The notes beneath the pieces are model-generated. The model was not told where the DNA came from. It was given only the letters and a program-made list of their open reading frames with translations, and did not search any database. This document shows positions 53,141 to 63,380 of a DNA stretch of 64,000 nucleotides, in pieces (position 1 is the stretch's first letter; each line of letters opens with the position of its first letter). Where the stretch lies: positions 62,001-126,000 of the forward strand of contig NZ_AHIL01000020.1 in the NCBI RefSeq assembly GCF_000241525.1, given 5' to 3'. Source of the DNA: Comamonas testosteroni ATCC 11996. Its GTDB lineage: Bacteria; Pseudomonadota; Gammaproteobacteria; Burkholderiales; Burkholderiaceae_C. Made by a program: the position numbers and the translations under genes.

Positions 53141-54832
53141 GTGGCCGTGGAATTACTCAAAAGCATCTTTCACCAATCACCGGAGGCCGCACTTTTCGCG
53201 TCTCTGGCTCTGGGGTACTGGGTCGGCAAGTTCCGCTTCGGATCATTCCAGCTGGGTGGTGTGGCTGGTTCGCTATTGGCGGCCGTGTTGATCAGTCAGA
53301 TCGGTATACAGATCGATTCAGGCATCAAGGCTGTGCTTTTCGCCTTGTTCATATACGCCGTAGGCTTTGAAAGCGGCCCGCAGTTCTTCAATTCTTTGGG
53401 GCGTCATTCGGTCAAGGAAATCATGATGGCCGTCGTGGTGGCTTTGTCCGGCTTGATCACGGTGGTGGTGATTGCCCGGATATTCGGGCTGGACAAAGGC
53501 CTGGCTGCAGGCCTTGCAGCCGGCGGACTGACGCAGTCGGCAATCATTGGGACAGCTGGCTCTGCCATTGAGAAACTCGGGCTCTCGGGTGAAGAGGTGC
53601 AGCGCATGCAGGCCAATGTCGCCATCGGCTATGCGGTCACCTATATATTCGGCTCTTTCGGCGCCATCATCATGTGCGTCAATGTCCTGCCATGGATTAC
53701 CGGACGCAATATCCGGGATGACGCGGTTCAAGCCGAGCAGGAGCAGCTCAAGGGCGTTCGGGTTTATGGCGTGGGTGAATCGCCAGCGGCACCCGATCTG
53801 GTGGGGCGTATTTTCCGCGTCGCTCAATCAGGCAAAACAGTGGCCGATCTCGAAGCCGAGGGGACTCAGGGCAGGGTGACAGTGGAGCGCATTCAGCGAA
53901 AGAATGCCCTGGTCGGCGTAGACCCCAGCCTGGTACTCGAGGCTGGCGACATTATTTTGCTGGTCGGACGCCGCTCCGCCGTGGTGTCTCTGGGCAAGTC
54001 GGTAGGCGATGAGCTGCCTGGTGCCCAGGGGATGGATGTGGTGATGGTGCGCCGCGATGTGGCCATTTCCAATTCCCAGTATCTGAACCGCAGCGTCAAG
54101 GACATTCTGGACAGCCTGTCTCAGGATCTCAAGCACGGCGTCTATGCCGAGGGCTTGATACGCGCGGGCTCGCCGGTTCCCATCACTGCGCAGACCATGG
54201 TGATGCCCGGCGATGTGGTCACCTTGTTCGGCACGCCTCAGGACGTTCAGAAGGCAGCCCAGGCCGCCGGTCCCATCATTGTTCCCAGCGACAAGACCGA
54301 CTGGGTGTTCCACGGCTTCGGCATTGTCGTCGGCCTGCTGATCGGCCTGCTGGTGCTGCGCATAGGCGCTATTCCCATCACCTTGGGCAGCGGTGGCGGA
54401 GCCTTGCTCTCGGGTCTGCTGTTTGGCTGGTGGCGAAGCCGCAAGCACACCATGGGCAATATGCCGACAAGCGCCTCGACATTGCTGCGCGATCTGGGCC
54501 TGGCCGGCTTTGTGGCCATGGTGGGCCTGCAGTCCGGCCAGCAGGCGGTCAGCACGGTCATGGAGCAGGGCTTGACGTTGTTCATGCTGGGTGTTCTGGT
54601 CACCATCATTCCGCTGCTGATTGCCATTTTGTTTGGCAAGTATGTGCTGCGCTACGACAACGTGGCCGTATTCGCGGGATCGCTGTCGGGCGCACGCAGT
54701 GCCAACCCCGCGTTTGGCGAGGTTCTGGACAAGGCCGGCAATTCAATCCCCACCACCCCGTTTGCAATCACTTATGCGTTGGCCAATGTGTTCCTGACTT
54801 TGTTGGGTCCGCTGGTCATTGCTTTTGCGTGA
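53141..54832 (+). CDS. aspT: Aspartate:alanine antiporter AspT
   Basis: A 563-residue inner-membrane transporter of the AspT/aspartate-alanine exchanger family. The layout is a block of five or so membrane helices (from ALFASLALGYWVGKF to VGYAVTYIFG-like segments), a cytoplasmic hydrophilic loop of about 170 residues containing two TrkA-C (RCK_C)-like regions (ALVGVDPSLVLEAGDIILLVG and MVMPGDVVTLFG), and a second helix block with GSGGGALLSGLLFGWWRSRKH and GSLSGARSANPAFGE. It swaps external aspartate for internal alanine, moving charge. With aspD it drives a proton-motive cycle. The start is a GTG after GGAAGTAGAG. The partner gene follows by 44 bp. Confidence 0.92.
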   Translation: MAVELLKSIFHQSPEAALFASLALGYWVGKFRFGSFQLGGVAGSLLAAVLISQIGIQIDSGIKAVLFALFIYAVGFESGPQFFNSLGRHSVKEIMMAVVVALSGLITVVVIARIFGLDKGLAAGLAAGGLTQSAIIGTAGSAIEKLGLSGEEVQRMQANVAIGYAVTYIFGSFGAIIMCVNVLPWITGRNIRDDAVQAEQEQLKGVRVYGVGESPAAPDLVGRIFRVAQSGKTVADLEAEGTQGRVTVERIQRKNALVGVDPSLVLEAGDIILLVGRRSAVVSLGKSVGDELPGAQGMDVVMVRRDVAISNSQYLNRSVKDILDSLSQDLKHGVYAEGLIRAGSPVPITAQTMVMPGDVVTLFGTPQDVQKAAQAAGPIIVPSDKTDWVFHGFGIVVGLLIGLLVLRIGAIPITLGSGGGALLSGLLFGWWRSRKHTMGNMPTSASTLLRDLGLAGFVAMVGLQSGQQAVSTVMEQGLTLFMLGVLVTIIPLLIAILFGKYVLRYDNVAVFAGSLSGARSANPAFGEVLDKAGNSIPTTPFAITYALANVFLTLLGPLVIAFA

Positions 54833-54846
54833 AACCCCTGCACTGA

Positions 54847-56478
<1,632 letters not shown>

Positions 56479-56602
56479 CGGTGAAGGGCTTGCCTGAATG
56501 GCCATGAGTGATCCTCTTGGCCACATTCAGGCTGCGGTGCAGTGCATCAAGGCTTTGCGGCACCGTCACTCACAAAAAGCCTGTCCCGCCACCAATGCAT
56601 TT

Positions 56603-56626
56603 GAAAAGAGGCTTCGGCCTCTTTTC
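56603..56626. terminator. Bidirectional terminator between aspD and lyase gene
   Basis: GAAAAGAGGC-TTCG-GCCTCTTTTC is a perfect 10-bp stem with a TTCG loop and A/T-rich ends. It serves the plus-strand aspTD transcript and the minus-strand lyase transcript, whose stop codon is at 56639. Confidence 0.9.
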
Positions 56627-56638
56627 TGGTTTTCCTCT

Positions 56639-58207
56639 TCACTGAGCCGTCAGGCGTGAGAAGTCGCGATCAAGATCCTTGATGGCCGTCTCGATGCGTT
56701 TGCTTCGCTCGGCCGTCCACTGCTCCTCCTGGGCAAGCATTTGCCTGGAGCGCGCAATCATGCGGGCCATCTCCGCAGGCTGGGGGCCGCCAGCAGTCAC
56801 ACGATTCTTCACGATGGCCACAGGGTCCAGCGCTGCCCGGAACTCGCTCTCTGACATTGGCAGGCTGCCGTTCTCGATGGGCATCTCGTGTTTCAGCGTC
56901 GCTGCATAGATGCGCTGAGCATCGGCGTAGGGGAAGTCTCGTGGGGTGATATTGCGCTCCTTGGCAAAGCTCACGACCTCCGACGCAAAGTGGTGGCCAA
57001 CGCGGAACGGCAATTTGTACTTGCGCATCAGAACATCGGCCACTTCCTGGGATGCCGTCCAGTCGAGATTGAGCTCCTCCAGTGCGCGCTCGGGATTGAT
57101 GACCAGGCCGCCTAGCACCTTGTCAAACCCCTGAAGAGTGGAAATCGTGGCACCAACGAGCGCCGAAGAGTCATGGGAAGACTTGTTGTCGCTCATTCCC
57201 GGCGGAATATTGTGCTGGCTGATGAGGCGCCCCACACCCAGGGCCAAGACCCGCGAGGCATTGGCGCGGGTGTCGTTGAGCAATCCAGGATTGCGCTTCT
57301 GAGGCATGGCGCTGGAGACATAGGTGTTGCCTCCGCCTTCCCGGAGCAGAATCCAGGGTCTGGGCTGTGCATACTGCACCATCACGTCCTCGACAAAAGC
57401 TCCGACATGCAGGGCAATGCTCGAAGCAACTGCGCCAACCTCCACCGGCATTTCCGCAGCCAGGATTTGCGCGGCATCGTAGGCGTTATCCACGGTGCCC
57501 GGGTAGCCAAGGTACTTGGCCATGCGCTCCCGATTCAGCGGCCAGCTGGTGCCGTTGAGAACCGTAGTGCCCATTGCCGACTGGTCGATGCGTGCAAAAG
57601 CCTCGTGAAGACGCTGGGCATCACGGTCAAAGCCCGCGAGATGTCCCAGAAGATAGTGCCCGTAACTGTTGGGCTGGGCCGCAACCCCGTTGGTATAGTT
57701 CGGAACGACTGTGCCGGCATAGGTCTCCGCCAGCCGCAGAAGATGAGCACGGGTCTGAGCCAGCTGCCTGGCCAGACGCAGCATGTCGTCGCGCTGTATG
57801 GCGGAGCGCACGGTGGCCAGCATGTCCTGACTTGAACGCCCGGCATGCAGCAAAGTCGCTTCCACGCCGGCAGCTTCGATGAGCAGGGGCTCGAATGTGA
57901 TCACCAGACCCGGTCGTTTTCCGTTGGGAGCATCGCCTGCCGCCAGCACACTCTGCAGACCTCGTGCAATTTTGGGCGCCATGGCTTTGTCCAGCAGGCC
58001 TTCGTCGGTATTGATGACTGCCGAAGCCTTGTTGATCTGGCCCAGCCAGAAAAAGGCATCTCGCTTTGACTCCTGCGCAAGCGTGACGTTGGCCAGCGCT
58101 GCCAGCGCAAACCCGGCAACTAGCAGCTTGCGCAGCGCGCCGTCGGCAAGACGGCCAGGGAAAATGAGGTTGGCGGCAGTGCGCTTTCGACTGGCTCTGT
58201 ACTTCAT
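56639..58207 (-). CDS. Exported lyase of the fumarase/argininosuccinate-lyase superfamily
   Basis: A 522-residue protein. An N-terminal signal peptide (hydrophobic RKLLVAGFALAALANVTLA, residues 26-44, cut before QES) implies periplasmic location, odd for this superfamily. Superfamily motifs follow: HAGRSSQDM (residues 121-129), VPNYTNGVAAQP (168-179), and the signature SSAMPQKRNPG (298-308) with the catalytic Ser. The second motif normally has T-H (as in GYTHLQ of argininosuccinate lyase); here it is T-N (Thr172-Asn173), so one catalytic histidine is missing. The start at 58207 has GGAGACATAC upstream; a longer frame adds 101 unrelated residues. Its neighbours are LysR, AtuA-like genes and a Bug receptor. 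The substrate is unknown. Confidence 0.85.
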   Translation of the reverse strand: MKYRASRKRTAANLIFPGRLADGALRKLLVAGFALAALANVTLAQESKRDAFFWLGQINKASAVINTDEGLLDKAMAPKIARGLQSVLAAGDAPNGKRPGLVITFEPLLIEAAGVEATLLHAGRSSQDMLATVRSAIQRDDMLRLARQLAQTRAHLLRLAETYAGTVVPNYTNGVAAQPNSYGHYLLGHLAGFDRDAQRLHEAFARIDQSAMGTTVLNGTSWPLNRERMAKYLGYPGTVDNAYDAAQILAAEMPVEVGAVASSIALHVGAFVEDVMVQYAQPRPWILLREGGGNTYVSSAMPQKRNPGLLNDTRANASRVLALGVGRLISQHNIPPGMSDNKSSHDSSALVGATISTLQGFDKVLGGLVINPERALEELNLDWTASQEVADVLMRKYKLPFRVGHHFASEVVSFAKERNITPRDFPYADAQRIYAATLKHEMPIENGSLPMSESEFRAALDPVAIVKNRVTAGGPQPAEMARMIARSRQMLAQEEQWTAERSKRIETAIKDLDRDFSRLTAQ

Positions 58208-58573
58208 GTATGTCTCCGCGGCTTTAGAAATTGATGCTGAGCAAGGCCAGCTGCACTGCATGACCGACTTGCGTTCTCTGCAAGCACAGAGGCGAGATAT
58301 CTCTGCATGATGCGAGGACGCAAGTGGCTTCAATGGGCTGACCCGTAAGCAGCTGAGCTTAAGACCAGGAGAGGACAGCGTGTAGATGCGCAAACCTGGG
58401 CAGTGGCAGGCTGACGACAGCCGGCCATGCATGCTGTGTTTTCGCGCACTTCGCGGTTGCAGGCGTGGCCATAGTCTCCTGGGTTTCGAAGGAGCTGATC
58501 CCTCATGCATGGCAGCATTCGCAGCGTGGCCGATCGCCGAGCATTTGCGACCTGGATTTCGCAGGGATGAGGT
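58208..58573. other. 366-bp spacer upstream of the lyase gene
   Basis: No gene is supported on either strand, and no convincing hairpin or repeat was seen. It must hold the lyase promoter on the minus strand, since the LysR gene beyond ends at 58574 on the same strand. Confidence 0.5.
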
Positions 58574-59464
58574 TCAGGCGTTTGCCGGACGCATGTCCTG
58601 CATCAATTGATAGAGCGCTTCAGCCACCAATGAAAGGCTGCGCTCTCGCTTCCGGACCATGTAGATCTGCCTGTCCATACCTGGCAGCAGCAGGTGCCGC
58701 GCCACCAATCCAGGCTTGCCGAAGTGAAACAGGCTCAGCGCGGGAGCTACGGTGATGCCTAGTCCGGCTTGCACCAGCCCCATCACGGTGGCCAATTGCT
58801 CAACTTCAACGAAAGTCTGCATTTTTCGCGGGAAAAAAGCGGCATCCAGATACTGACGAACGCTGCTGTGGCGTGCCAGGTGGATGAATGGCCAGGGCGT
58901 CAGATCTTCCAGCGACAGCGCGTCCTTGTCCGCCAGTGGATGGTCGCTAGGGCACACCATATAGAAGCCGTCACTGCAAAACGGCTCTGCCTTCAGGTCG
59001 GGGGTATCCACGCGTATGGCGGCCAACGCAAAATCCGCCTCTCCATTGGCCACGGCAGCAATGCATGGCTCGGACAGCACGTCCAACACACTCAGCTGAA
59101 CTCCTGGATGCCGGGCCGTGTACACCTTCAGCACCTCAGGAAGCCAGCCTGCGGCAAGGGATGGCAGCAATGCAACTGATACATGTCCCTGGGCCAGTTG
59201 TGCAGTATCACGCATCGCTCTTTCGCAGGCAGCGAACTCTGCGGCGAGGCGCTCTGCAGACTGCAAAAATCGCTCCCCTTCACGGGTAAGCACCACGTGT
59301 CTCGTGCTGCGGTCGAAAAGCTTGAGACCTACCGTTTGCTCCAAGGAGCGGATGAGGGCACTGAAAGCCGGTTGTGACAAGTGGCACATGCTGGCGGCCT
59401 GGGTGAAGTTCTTTTGTTTGGCCAGTACCAGGAATGCCTGCACATCGCGCGACGATAGATTCAT
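58574..59464 (-). CDS. LysR-family transcriptional regulator
   Basis: A 296-residue LysR regulator. The helix-turn-helix is in residues 1-60 (VQAFLVLAKQKNFTQAASMC and LSQPAFSALIRSLEQTVG). The effector domain has ADFALAAIRVDT and GLVQAGLGITVAP. It is divergent from the AtuA-like gene across 80 bp and upstream of the exported lyase on its own strand, so it could control both. A perfect 12-bp palindrome lies 11 bp beyond its start. It is distinct from the LysR at 16873 and not a close duplicate by eye. Confidence 0.92.
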   Translation of the reverse strand: MNLSSRDVQAFLVLAKQKNFTQAASMCHLSQPAFSALIRSLEQTVGLKLFDRSTRHVVLTREGERFLQSAERLAAEFAACERAMRDTAQLAQGHVSVALLPSLAAGWLPEVLKVYTARHPGVQLSVLDVLSEPCIAAVANGEADFALAAIRVDTPDLKAEPFCSDGFYMVCPSDHPLADKDALSLEDLTPWPFIHLARHSSVRQYLDAAFFPRKMQTFVEVEQLATVMGLVQAGLGITVAPALSLFHFGKPGLVARHLLLPGMDRQIYMVRKRERSLSLVAEALYQLMQDMRPANA

Positions 59465-59474
59465 TTGAAATGCA

Positions 59475-59486
59475 GATTAATTAATC
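59475..59486. promoter_or_regulatory. Palindrome in the LysR/AtuA divergent spacer
   Basis: GATTAATTAATC is an exact 12-bp palindrome between the two starts, close to the LysR start codon. The AT-rich T-N-A pattern and the location suit a LysR-type autoregulatory site. Confidence 0.5.
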
Positions 59487-59544
59487 TCAATAATCGATTT
59501 CACAGCTTATAGCGGTTTTCCTATAGTGGGCAACAGGAGGTTTC

Positions 59545-60924
59545 ATGACAAGAGTGCAAAACGAAACGACGTCATTGCTCATCGGATGTGCGGCAGGCTT
59601 TTCCGGCGATCGAATTGATGCAGCGCAACCCGTCGTGCGGGAGCTGGTTCGACAAAGCAAACCTGCCTTTCTGATCTTTGAAACGCTTGCCGAGCGCACT
59701 CTGGCACTGGCACAACTTGCTCGTCGTCAGAATCCCGATGCCGGCTATGAGCCTCTCATGGTGGATTTTCTCCGGCCCGTGCTCGCCGACTGCCTCGCGC
59801 ACGGCATCCGAATCGTCAGCAACTTTGGCGCGGCCAACCCACAAGGTGCAGCCCGAGCCATCGCGGCATTGGCCAAGGAGCTCGGAACGCGCCAACCCCA
59901 AATAGCAGTGGTTCATGGAGATGACCTCAGCGGCCCCGCGCATTACCAGTTGCTCGAAAAAGCTCTGGGCTCGGACATGCCAGAGCAGCAACTGGTGAGC
60001 GCCAATGCCTATATAGGTGCACGACCCATTGCCGAGGCCCTGCTGGCAGGTGCAGACATTGTGGTGTGCGGCCGCGTCTCCGACCCCTCACTGGTGGTGG
60101 GTCCTGCCATGGCCCACTTCGGCTGGGCCTGGGATGACTGGGATCGCCTGGCCCGAGCCACGATGACCGGGCATCTGCTGGAATGTGGAACCCAGGTCTC
60201 TGGCGGCTATTTCGCAGACCCCGGGTACAAAGATGTACCGGACATGGACCGCCTGGGGTATCCCATTGCCGAAATCGACAGCGCAGGTAACAGCACCATC
60301 TTCAAGCCATCTCTGACCGGGGGGTGCATCACTGCAGCTACGGTCAAGGAGCAACTGCTCTACGAAATCCATGACCCTGCCTGCTACCTCACGCCAGACG
60401 TTGTTGCCGACATCACTCAGGCAGAAGTGATTTCGGTTGGGCCTGACCGGGTGCGCCTGGAAGGTGTCATCGGCCACCCGAGACCGGAGACGCTCAAAGT
60501 CAATGTCTGCTTCGAGTCAGGGTGGTTTGCCGAGGGAGAGATCTCCTACGCAGGTCCAAGAGCTGCTGAACGTGCGCGTTTGGCCGCCCAGACCATATCC
60601 AGGCGCCTGGCGAATATTGCCCCCCTCAGAACAGACCTGATCGGCGTAACCAGCGTCTGGGGAAACGACAGCAGCGACTGGCTGACTGAAGCAAGCATTG
60701 CTGGCAAATCCCGGGATGTTCGGCTTCGCATGGCCTGGCAGCATGCCGACCATGCAGTTGCTGCGCGTCTGCCGCGCGAGATAAATGCCTTGTATTGCTG
60801 CGGCCCGGCGGGGGGAGGGGGCGTTCGCACCCATATGCGCCAGCGCCTGGGAATGGTGTCGTGCCTGGTACCTCAGCAACAGATTACGACTGGTTTTCAC
60901 TGGACCAAGTCGCATCAGGAGTAA
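59545..60924 (+). CDS. AtuA-type protein, N-terminal domain (DUF1446)
   Basis: A 459-residue protein of the acyclic terpene utilisation AtuA N-terminal family. Family segments are LLIGCAAGFSGDRIDAAQPVV at the start, IVSNFGAANPQGAARAIAAL, VVHGDDLSG, GARPIAEALLAGADIVVCGR, and FKPSLTGGCITAATVKEQLLYEIHDP. The activity of the family is not known; in Pseudomonas it belongs to terpene or branched acid degradation gene sets. An AGGAGG ribosome site precedes the ATG. Here the protein is split from its C-terminal domain, which is encoded by the next gene 3 bp later. Confidence 0.88.
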   Translation: MTRVQNETTSLLIGCAAGFSGDRIDAAQPVVRELVRQSKPAFLIFETLAERTLALAQLARRQNPDAGYEPLMVDFLRPVLADCLAHGIRIVSNFGAANPQGAARAIAALAKELGTRQPQIAVVHGDDLSGPAHYQLLEKALGSDMPEQQLVSANAYIGARPIAEALLAGADIVVCGRVSDPSLVVGPAMAHFGWAWDDWDRLARATMTGHLLECGTQVSGGYFADPGYKDVPDMDRLGYPIAEIDSAGNSTIFKPSLTGGCITAATVKEQLLYEIHDPACYLTPDVVADITQAEVISVGPDRVRLEGVIGHPRPETLKVNVCFESGWFAEGEISYAGPRAAERARLAAQTISRRLANIAPLRTDLIGVTSVWGNDSSDWLTEASIAGKSRDVRLRMAWQHADHAVAARLPREINALYCCGPAGGGGVRTHMRQRLGMVSCLVPQQQITTGFHWTKSHQE

Positions 60925-60927
60925 GCC

Positions 60928-61290
60928 ATGAACTCAAGCCTTACCGTTCCCCTTTACCGAGTTGCACATGGACGCACGGGTGACAAAGGCAACCGCTCAA
61001 ACATCAGCGTCATTGCATGGCATCCGCAGTTGTGGGAAGTGGTGTGCGAACAAGTCACCGAACAAGCCGTGATTCGTCTGTTTGCAGACCGCAAGCCAAG
61101 CCATGTCCGGCGATACCTGCTACCCAGGCTACACGCCATGAATCTGGTGCTCGACAACGTGCTGGATGGGGGGGTCAATGACTCGCTGAATCTGGATAGC
61201 CATGGAAAAACGCTGTGCTTCAGGGTGCTTGAAATGCCTGTCGTGGTTCCATGCCATCTCGAGTCACTGCTGGCCGGTCCGACACACTGA
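60928..61290 (+). CDS. AtuA-type C-terminal domain protein
   Basis: A 120-residue protein with VAHGRTGDKGNRSNISVIAW near the start, the GDKG-NxxNI signature of the AtuA C-terminal ferredoxin-like domain. In Pseudomonas AtuA this domain is fused to the N-terminal one, so here the function is divided between two coupled genes. The ribosome site GGAG lies in the end of the preceding gene. It is 30 bp before a Bug-receptor gene, probably in one operon. Confidence 0.85.
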   Translation: MNSSLTVPLYRVAHGRTGDKGNRSNISVIAWHPQLWEVVCEQVTEQAVIRLFADRKPSHVRRYLLPRLHAMNLVLDNVLDGGVNDSLNLDSHGKTLCFRVLEMPVVVPCHLESLLAGPTH

Positions 61291-61320
61291 ATTGCTACAA
61301 CAACCACTAGGAGACAAACC

Positions 61321-62292
61321 ATGAAATTTCTGACACGACGCACTGTTCTTGCATGCGGTGCAAGCCTGGCACTCAGCCCCTTGGCGTTTGCACAGGGCGA
61401 ATATCCAAACAAGCCCATTACCTTTATCGTTCCGTTTGCCGCCGGCAGCGCCACAGACCAGCTTGCGCGCGCCTTGGGACAAGCCGTTTCCGAGCAAACC
61501 AAGCAGCCGGTCGTGGTGGAAAACAAAGGCGGTGCCAGTGGCATGATTGCGGCTCAAGCGGTGGCCAAGGCCGCGCCGGATGGCTATACCGTGCTCATCA
61601 CGACCAATACGACGCATGCGGCCAATGAACATTTGTACAAAAAGCTCTCCTATGACCCTGTCAAGGATTTCACCCCCATCACAGGTCTGGGCAAAGGTGG
61701 GCAGGTTCTGGTCGTCCCTGCGACTTCGCCATATCAGTCCGTGGGCGAGCTGCTGAGCTACGCCAAAGCCAATCCCGGCAAGCTGAGTTTCGGCAGCGGC
61801 AGCTCTTCAAGCAGAGTCGCAGGCGAAATGCTCAAGCAGCTCGCTGGCGTCGATATCCTTCACGTTCCCTACAAGAGCAATCCGCTTGCTCTCACGGATC
61901 TCCTCGGGGGGCAGATAAACCTGATGATTACAGACGTCTCAACGGGCGTTCCTCAGATCAAGGCGGGTAAGTTGCGCCCATTGGGATATTCCACCCAGAA
62001 GCGCAGCGCACAGTTGCCCGATGTTCCGACCATCTCGGAAGCGGGTGTCAAAGGCTATGACATGGGCTACTGGTTTGCCGCTTACACACCCGCCAATACA
62101 CCAGCACCTGTCGCGGGCAGACTCAACCAATTGCTGGCCAAAGCCGTGAACAGTGCTGCGGCCAAGTCCTTCTTCAATATGTCCGGCTCCGAAGCCTGGA
62201 CCACCTCAGCCCCGGAGTTGGCACAATTCCAAGCCGCCGAAACCACCAAGTGGGGGCAGGTCATCAAGGCGGCAGGCATTACCCCTGAATAA
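61321..62292 (+). CDS. Bug/TctC-family extracytoplasmic solute receptor
   Basis: A 323-residue periplasmic binding protein. The signal sequence has TRRTVLACGASLALSPLAFA (residues 5-24), cut before QGE. The mature part has YPNKPITFIVPFAAGSATDQ, the loop ENKGGASGMIAAQAVAKAAP, FGSGSSSSRVAGEMLKQLAG, and HVPYKSNPLALTDLLGGQ. It has an AGGAG ribosome site. Third in the AtuA-like operon, it probably captures the substrate of that pathway; no TctA/TctB permease is nearby. It differs clearly from the other Bug receptor at 12768. Confidence 0.92.
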   Translation: MKFLTRRTVLACGASLALSPLAFAQGEYPNKPITFIVPFAAGSATDQLARALGQAVSEQTKQPVVVENKGGASGMIAAQAVAKAAPDGYTVLITTNTTHAANEHLYKKLSYDPVKDFTPITGLGKGGQVLVVPATSPYQSVGELLSYAKANPGKLSFGSGSSSSRVAGEMLKQLAGVDILHVPYKSNPLALTDLLGGQINLMITDVSTGVPQIKAGKLRPLGYSTQKRSAQLPDVPTISEAGVKGYDMGYWFAAYTPANTPAPVAGRLNQLLAKAVNSAAAKSFFNMSGSEAWTTSAPELAQFQAAETTKWGQVIKAAGITPE

Positions 62293-63380
62293 AGCAGACG
62301 ACTGCTCAGCGGTCAAGGATATTGGCCGCTGACTCGCACACCACTCACTTTTCAAGTGAACAGCCCGGCTGCCTTGAGGTGCTTGGCGCTCGCTGTAGAG
62401 CACGCCACCACGCGTTATGCAGTTGCACCTGCGAGACGCTGCGCACGAAAAACTGTCCCGTGCCGAAGTCGACGGAGACGTGAAAAGTAGCAGAACAAAA
62501 GGCTCATTTGATGAGACACGCCTCGCCAAAGCGCCCGATGTTCCGTTATCGGAGTTGAAAAATGCTGGTCAATTGCAACTCCAAACCATGCGCATTAACC
62601 TTTGGCCAAAGCAAGCACCAGTCTGAGCAGACTAACGCTTGAAACCACCTTGGATATCGACGTCAATCTTCCAGTATGGGTAGCCGATCTGCTTGATCTG
62701 ATCAATTGAAGTCACACTGCGTAAGGCAACCTAATACAAGCATAGTAATGCAAATGCCTCACAATCAAGCCTTTGAAAACTCAAGCATTCTTTGGCATCG
62801 ACAAGAGGTTTTAAATATTAAATCATTCGGCTTTAAATTAAGCCGTCCCAAAATACTTAACTGCTCTTGAGAAATTGGATAAATGGCAGGACTTGCCATT
62901 AAGCAAAACGAATATCACCGTCAAAGCACGTTGACCTACCGCTGCATGAGCTCGCCGCGCACCATGGAGCCGTGGATTGAACAATCTGGAAGCATCGGGT
63001 TGTGCACATCACCCGACCCGCAGCCAGATTTCACGGCCCTTCTGCCAACTATGCTTGGCGGCAGTTGCGGCCCGCTACGGCCAAGCGTCCTCCAATCGTG
63101 TACCACTTTGCCTCCCATATGAGAAGTTGCCTGGCCAGCAGGTGACTGCAGCTTCGCCAGCACTCCAACTGAGAAATCGCACGATTTCGGGATTTTTAGT
63201 CCAATTCTTATAGACCTGATTCGCTCCCTTAGTAAAAATCCAATCTAGATATTACATAGCAACAAGCATTGCATCGTAATGGTTGGCCCATTTACTGAGT
63301 CGTATATGCCATCTAGGTAAACGCCAAATTCATTTTGACCTATGAATGCATGAACGATTCTGGATTTTTATCAAGGAGTT
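62293..63380. other. 1.09-kb non-coding stretch before the fimbrial gene
   Basis: No gene is supported. Dyads seen: TCAGCGG / CCGCTGA (62306-62332), a possible terminator after the Bug receptor; CGGCTT-TAAATT-AAGCCG (62828-62845); ATTCAT / ATGAAT (63328-63347). Most of 62640-62930 and 63190-63380 is AT-rich, as in a promoter region; a GC-rich island at about 62930-63190 between them has a 75-codon minus-strand frame that I cannot identify. The fimbrial promoter is likely in the last 150 bp. Confidence 0.5.

Noticed and set aside
62936-63163. A 75-codon minus-strand frame in the spacer before the fimbrial gene
   Set aside because: No ribosome site, no recognisable family, no neighbour in the same direction. 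Reported only as part of the GC-rich island.
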